Assembly (NCBI GenBank): GCA_030632175.1
Contig: DAOVVG010000146.1
Location: 1-6,451, forward strand
Reading direction: 5' to 3'
Length of the DNA: 6,451 nt
Source of the DNA: Gammaproteobacteria bacterium
GTDB lineage: Bacteria; Pseudomonadota; Gammaproteobacteria; UBA9214
The notes beneath the pieces were generated by a model that had not been told where the DNA came from, made no database searches, and worked only from the letters and a program-made list of their open reading frames with translations. Both the position numbers and the translations under genes were made by a program. Position 1 is the stretch's first letter. Each line of letters opens with the position of its first letter. This document shows positions 5,820-6,451 of the stretch, piece after piece.

Positions 5820-6451
5820 TTTCGTCCACCTTGCAACAGCATGTATTCGCGAGCGCGTCGCACAACGCGTAATGGCGCCTCGACTCGTGAGCCGATCGGC
5901 GAGGAGCGCAAGTACATCTTGATCTTATGCCAGTTGCGTCTGGCCAATAATGCCAATGCCTGTTGATGGATCATACCCTCACTGATAGTCAGGGTGCCGG
6001 TGAGAAAACTCTGTTTGTAACGCTCTGAACCCTTGCCCAGATCCAGGCGCTCCAGTCCATGTTCGCCAGCTTGCTGAAGGAGTTTCACCAGTAATATCGA
6101 GCCGGGTGAATAACTACCAAATTGCGGATCATAGGTCGGGAACCACCAGTGCATCACCGGACCACAACGCATGCCCAGGTGGACCGCAAGCACTTTATCT
6201 GCGCCGTAGAGAACAGAACAGACGCCTTCGAAGCCATCGGAGCGTGCCTTTCTGATTCGCTGCATGGCTGCCACTACCCATGGATAATTAAGCATGGCGG
6301 GCCGGCCAGTACGCTGATGCTGTTGAGCTTTCCACTCCAACAGCGCGTCGAATGCGCTATCGTCCGGGCACTGGTACTCAAACCTTAGTTCCCCTGCCTC
6401 TCGCTCAAACTTTCTGGCCTTACGCAGAGTCTGGCTCAACTGTCGTGAGCC
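5816..6451 (-). CDS. GNAT-family acyltransferase, CelD/BcsL-like, 5' end outside window (paralogue of 1324-2400)
   Basis: The frame is open through the window edge, so this is the C-terminal 211 residues of a longer protein; about 150 N-terminal residues should lie beyond 6451. The TTG at 6439 is internal, because the codons before it (GSRQ) still align with the other copy (GSSTLKQ). The visible GNAT half repeats the landmarks of the plus-strand paralogue: basic TLRKARKFEREAGELRFE, DALLEWKAQQHQRTGR, VLAVHLGM, MHWWFPTYDPQFGSYSPG and RLDLGKGSERYKQSF. By eye, identity over the shared domain is roughly 40-50 percent, so they are diverged paralogues and not a recent duplication. Its expected role is acyl transfer to an exopolysaccharide or a precursor, with a substrate probably differing from that of the other copy. 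It is the first visible gene of the minus-strand unit; its TGA overlaps the next ATG. Confidence 0.85.
   Translation of the reverse strand, partial: GSRQLSQTLRKARKFEREAGELRFEYQCPDDSAFDALLEWKAQQHQRTGRPAMLNYPWVVAAMQRIRKARSDGFEGVCSVLYGADKVLAVHLGMRCGPVMHWWFPTYDPQFGSYSPGSILLVKLLQQAGEHGLERLDLGKGSERYKQSFLTGTLTISEGMIHQQALALLARRNWHKIKMYLRSSPIGSRVEAPLRVVRRAREYMLLQGGRK
5826..5830 (-). promoter_or_regulatory. Ribosome binding site of the unknown membrane-protein gene
   Basis: GGTGG on the minus strand lies 6 nt before the ATG at 5819-5817 and inside the end of the upstream GNAT gene. It supports the ATGA-coupled start rather than the ATG three codons downstream. Confidence 0.45.

Noticed and set aside
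2425..6451. Shared 9-mer TCGTGAGCC at 2425-2433 and at 6443-6451
   Set aside because: Many 9-base matches are expected by chance in a window of this size, and neither copy has flanking similarity suggesting a repeat or attachment site.
1..6451. CRISPR array, insertion sequence, tRNA or phage integration site
   Set aside because: I saw no regularly spaced direct repeats, transposase motifs, terminal inverted repeats with target duplications, or tRNA-like cloverleaf sequence on either strand.

Overview
The window looks like part of a polysaccharide biosynthesis, modification and export locus from a Gram-negative bacterium, most likely a proteobacterium. The evidence is the set of protein families (CelD/BcsL-type GNAT acyltransferases, a Wzx-like flippase, an ATP-grasp ligase, a GT4 glycosyltransferase remnant and a secreted alginate-lyase-like fragment) plus a near-consensus sigma-54 (-24/-12) promoter. 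Nothing in the sequence fixes the genus.

Left part (1-1323): a decayed or rearranged stretch. A minus-strand secreted protein (12-353) has the N-terminus expected of alginate-lyase-family enzymes but stops after 113 residues. About 650 bp with no recognisable gene follow. That stretch holds a strong sigma-54 promoter match pointing left (558-543) toward the lyase fragment. Next comes the N-terminal piece of a GT4 glycosyltransferase on the plus strand (1002-1251), broken by an extra base near its start and then cut off.

Middle (1324-2400, plus): a complete GNAT-fold acyltransferase of the CelD/BcsL group.

Right part (2457-6451, minus): a compact four-gene unit read right to left. It contains a second GNAT acyltransferase, paralogous to the first and cut by the window edge, a six-helix membrane protein of unknown function, an ATP-grasp carboxylate-amine/thiol-type ligase, and a polysaccharide flippase. 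Every junction overlaps (4, 17 and 4 bp), so the genes are almost certainly co-transcribed and translationally coupled. It converges on the plus-strand GNAT gene across a 56-bp gap.

Working model (inference): the ATP-grasp enzyme activates a carboxylate and forms an amide or similar bond on a glycan or its precursor, the GNAT proteins add an acyl group, and the flippase moves the lipid-linked product across the inner membrane. The unknown membrane protein would act in the same step. The two GNAT paralogues, in opposite orientation on either side of the ligase/flippase block, and the unassigned membrane protein are the parts most worth pursuing.
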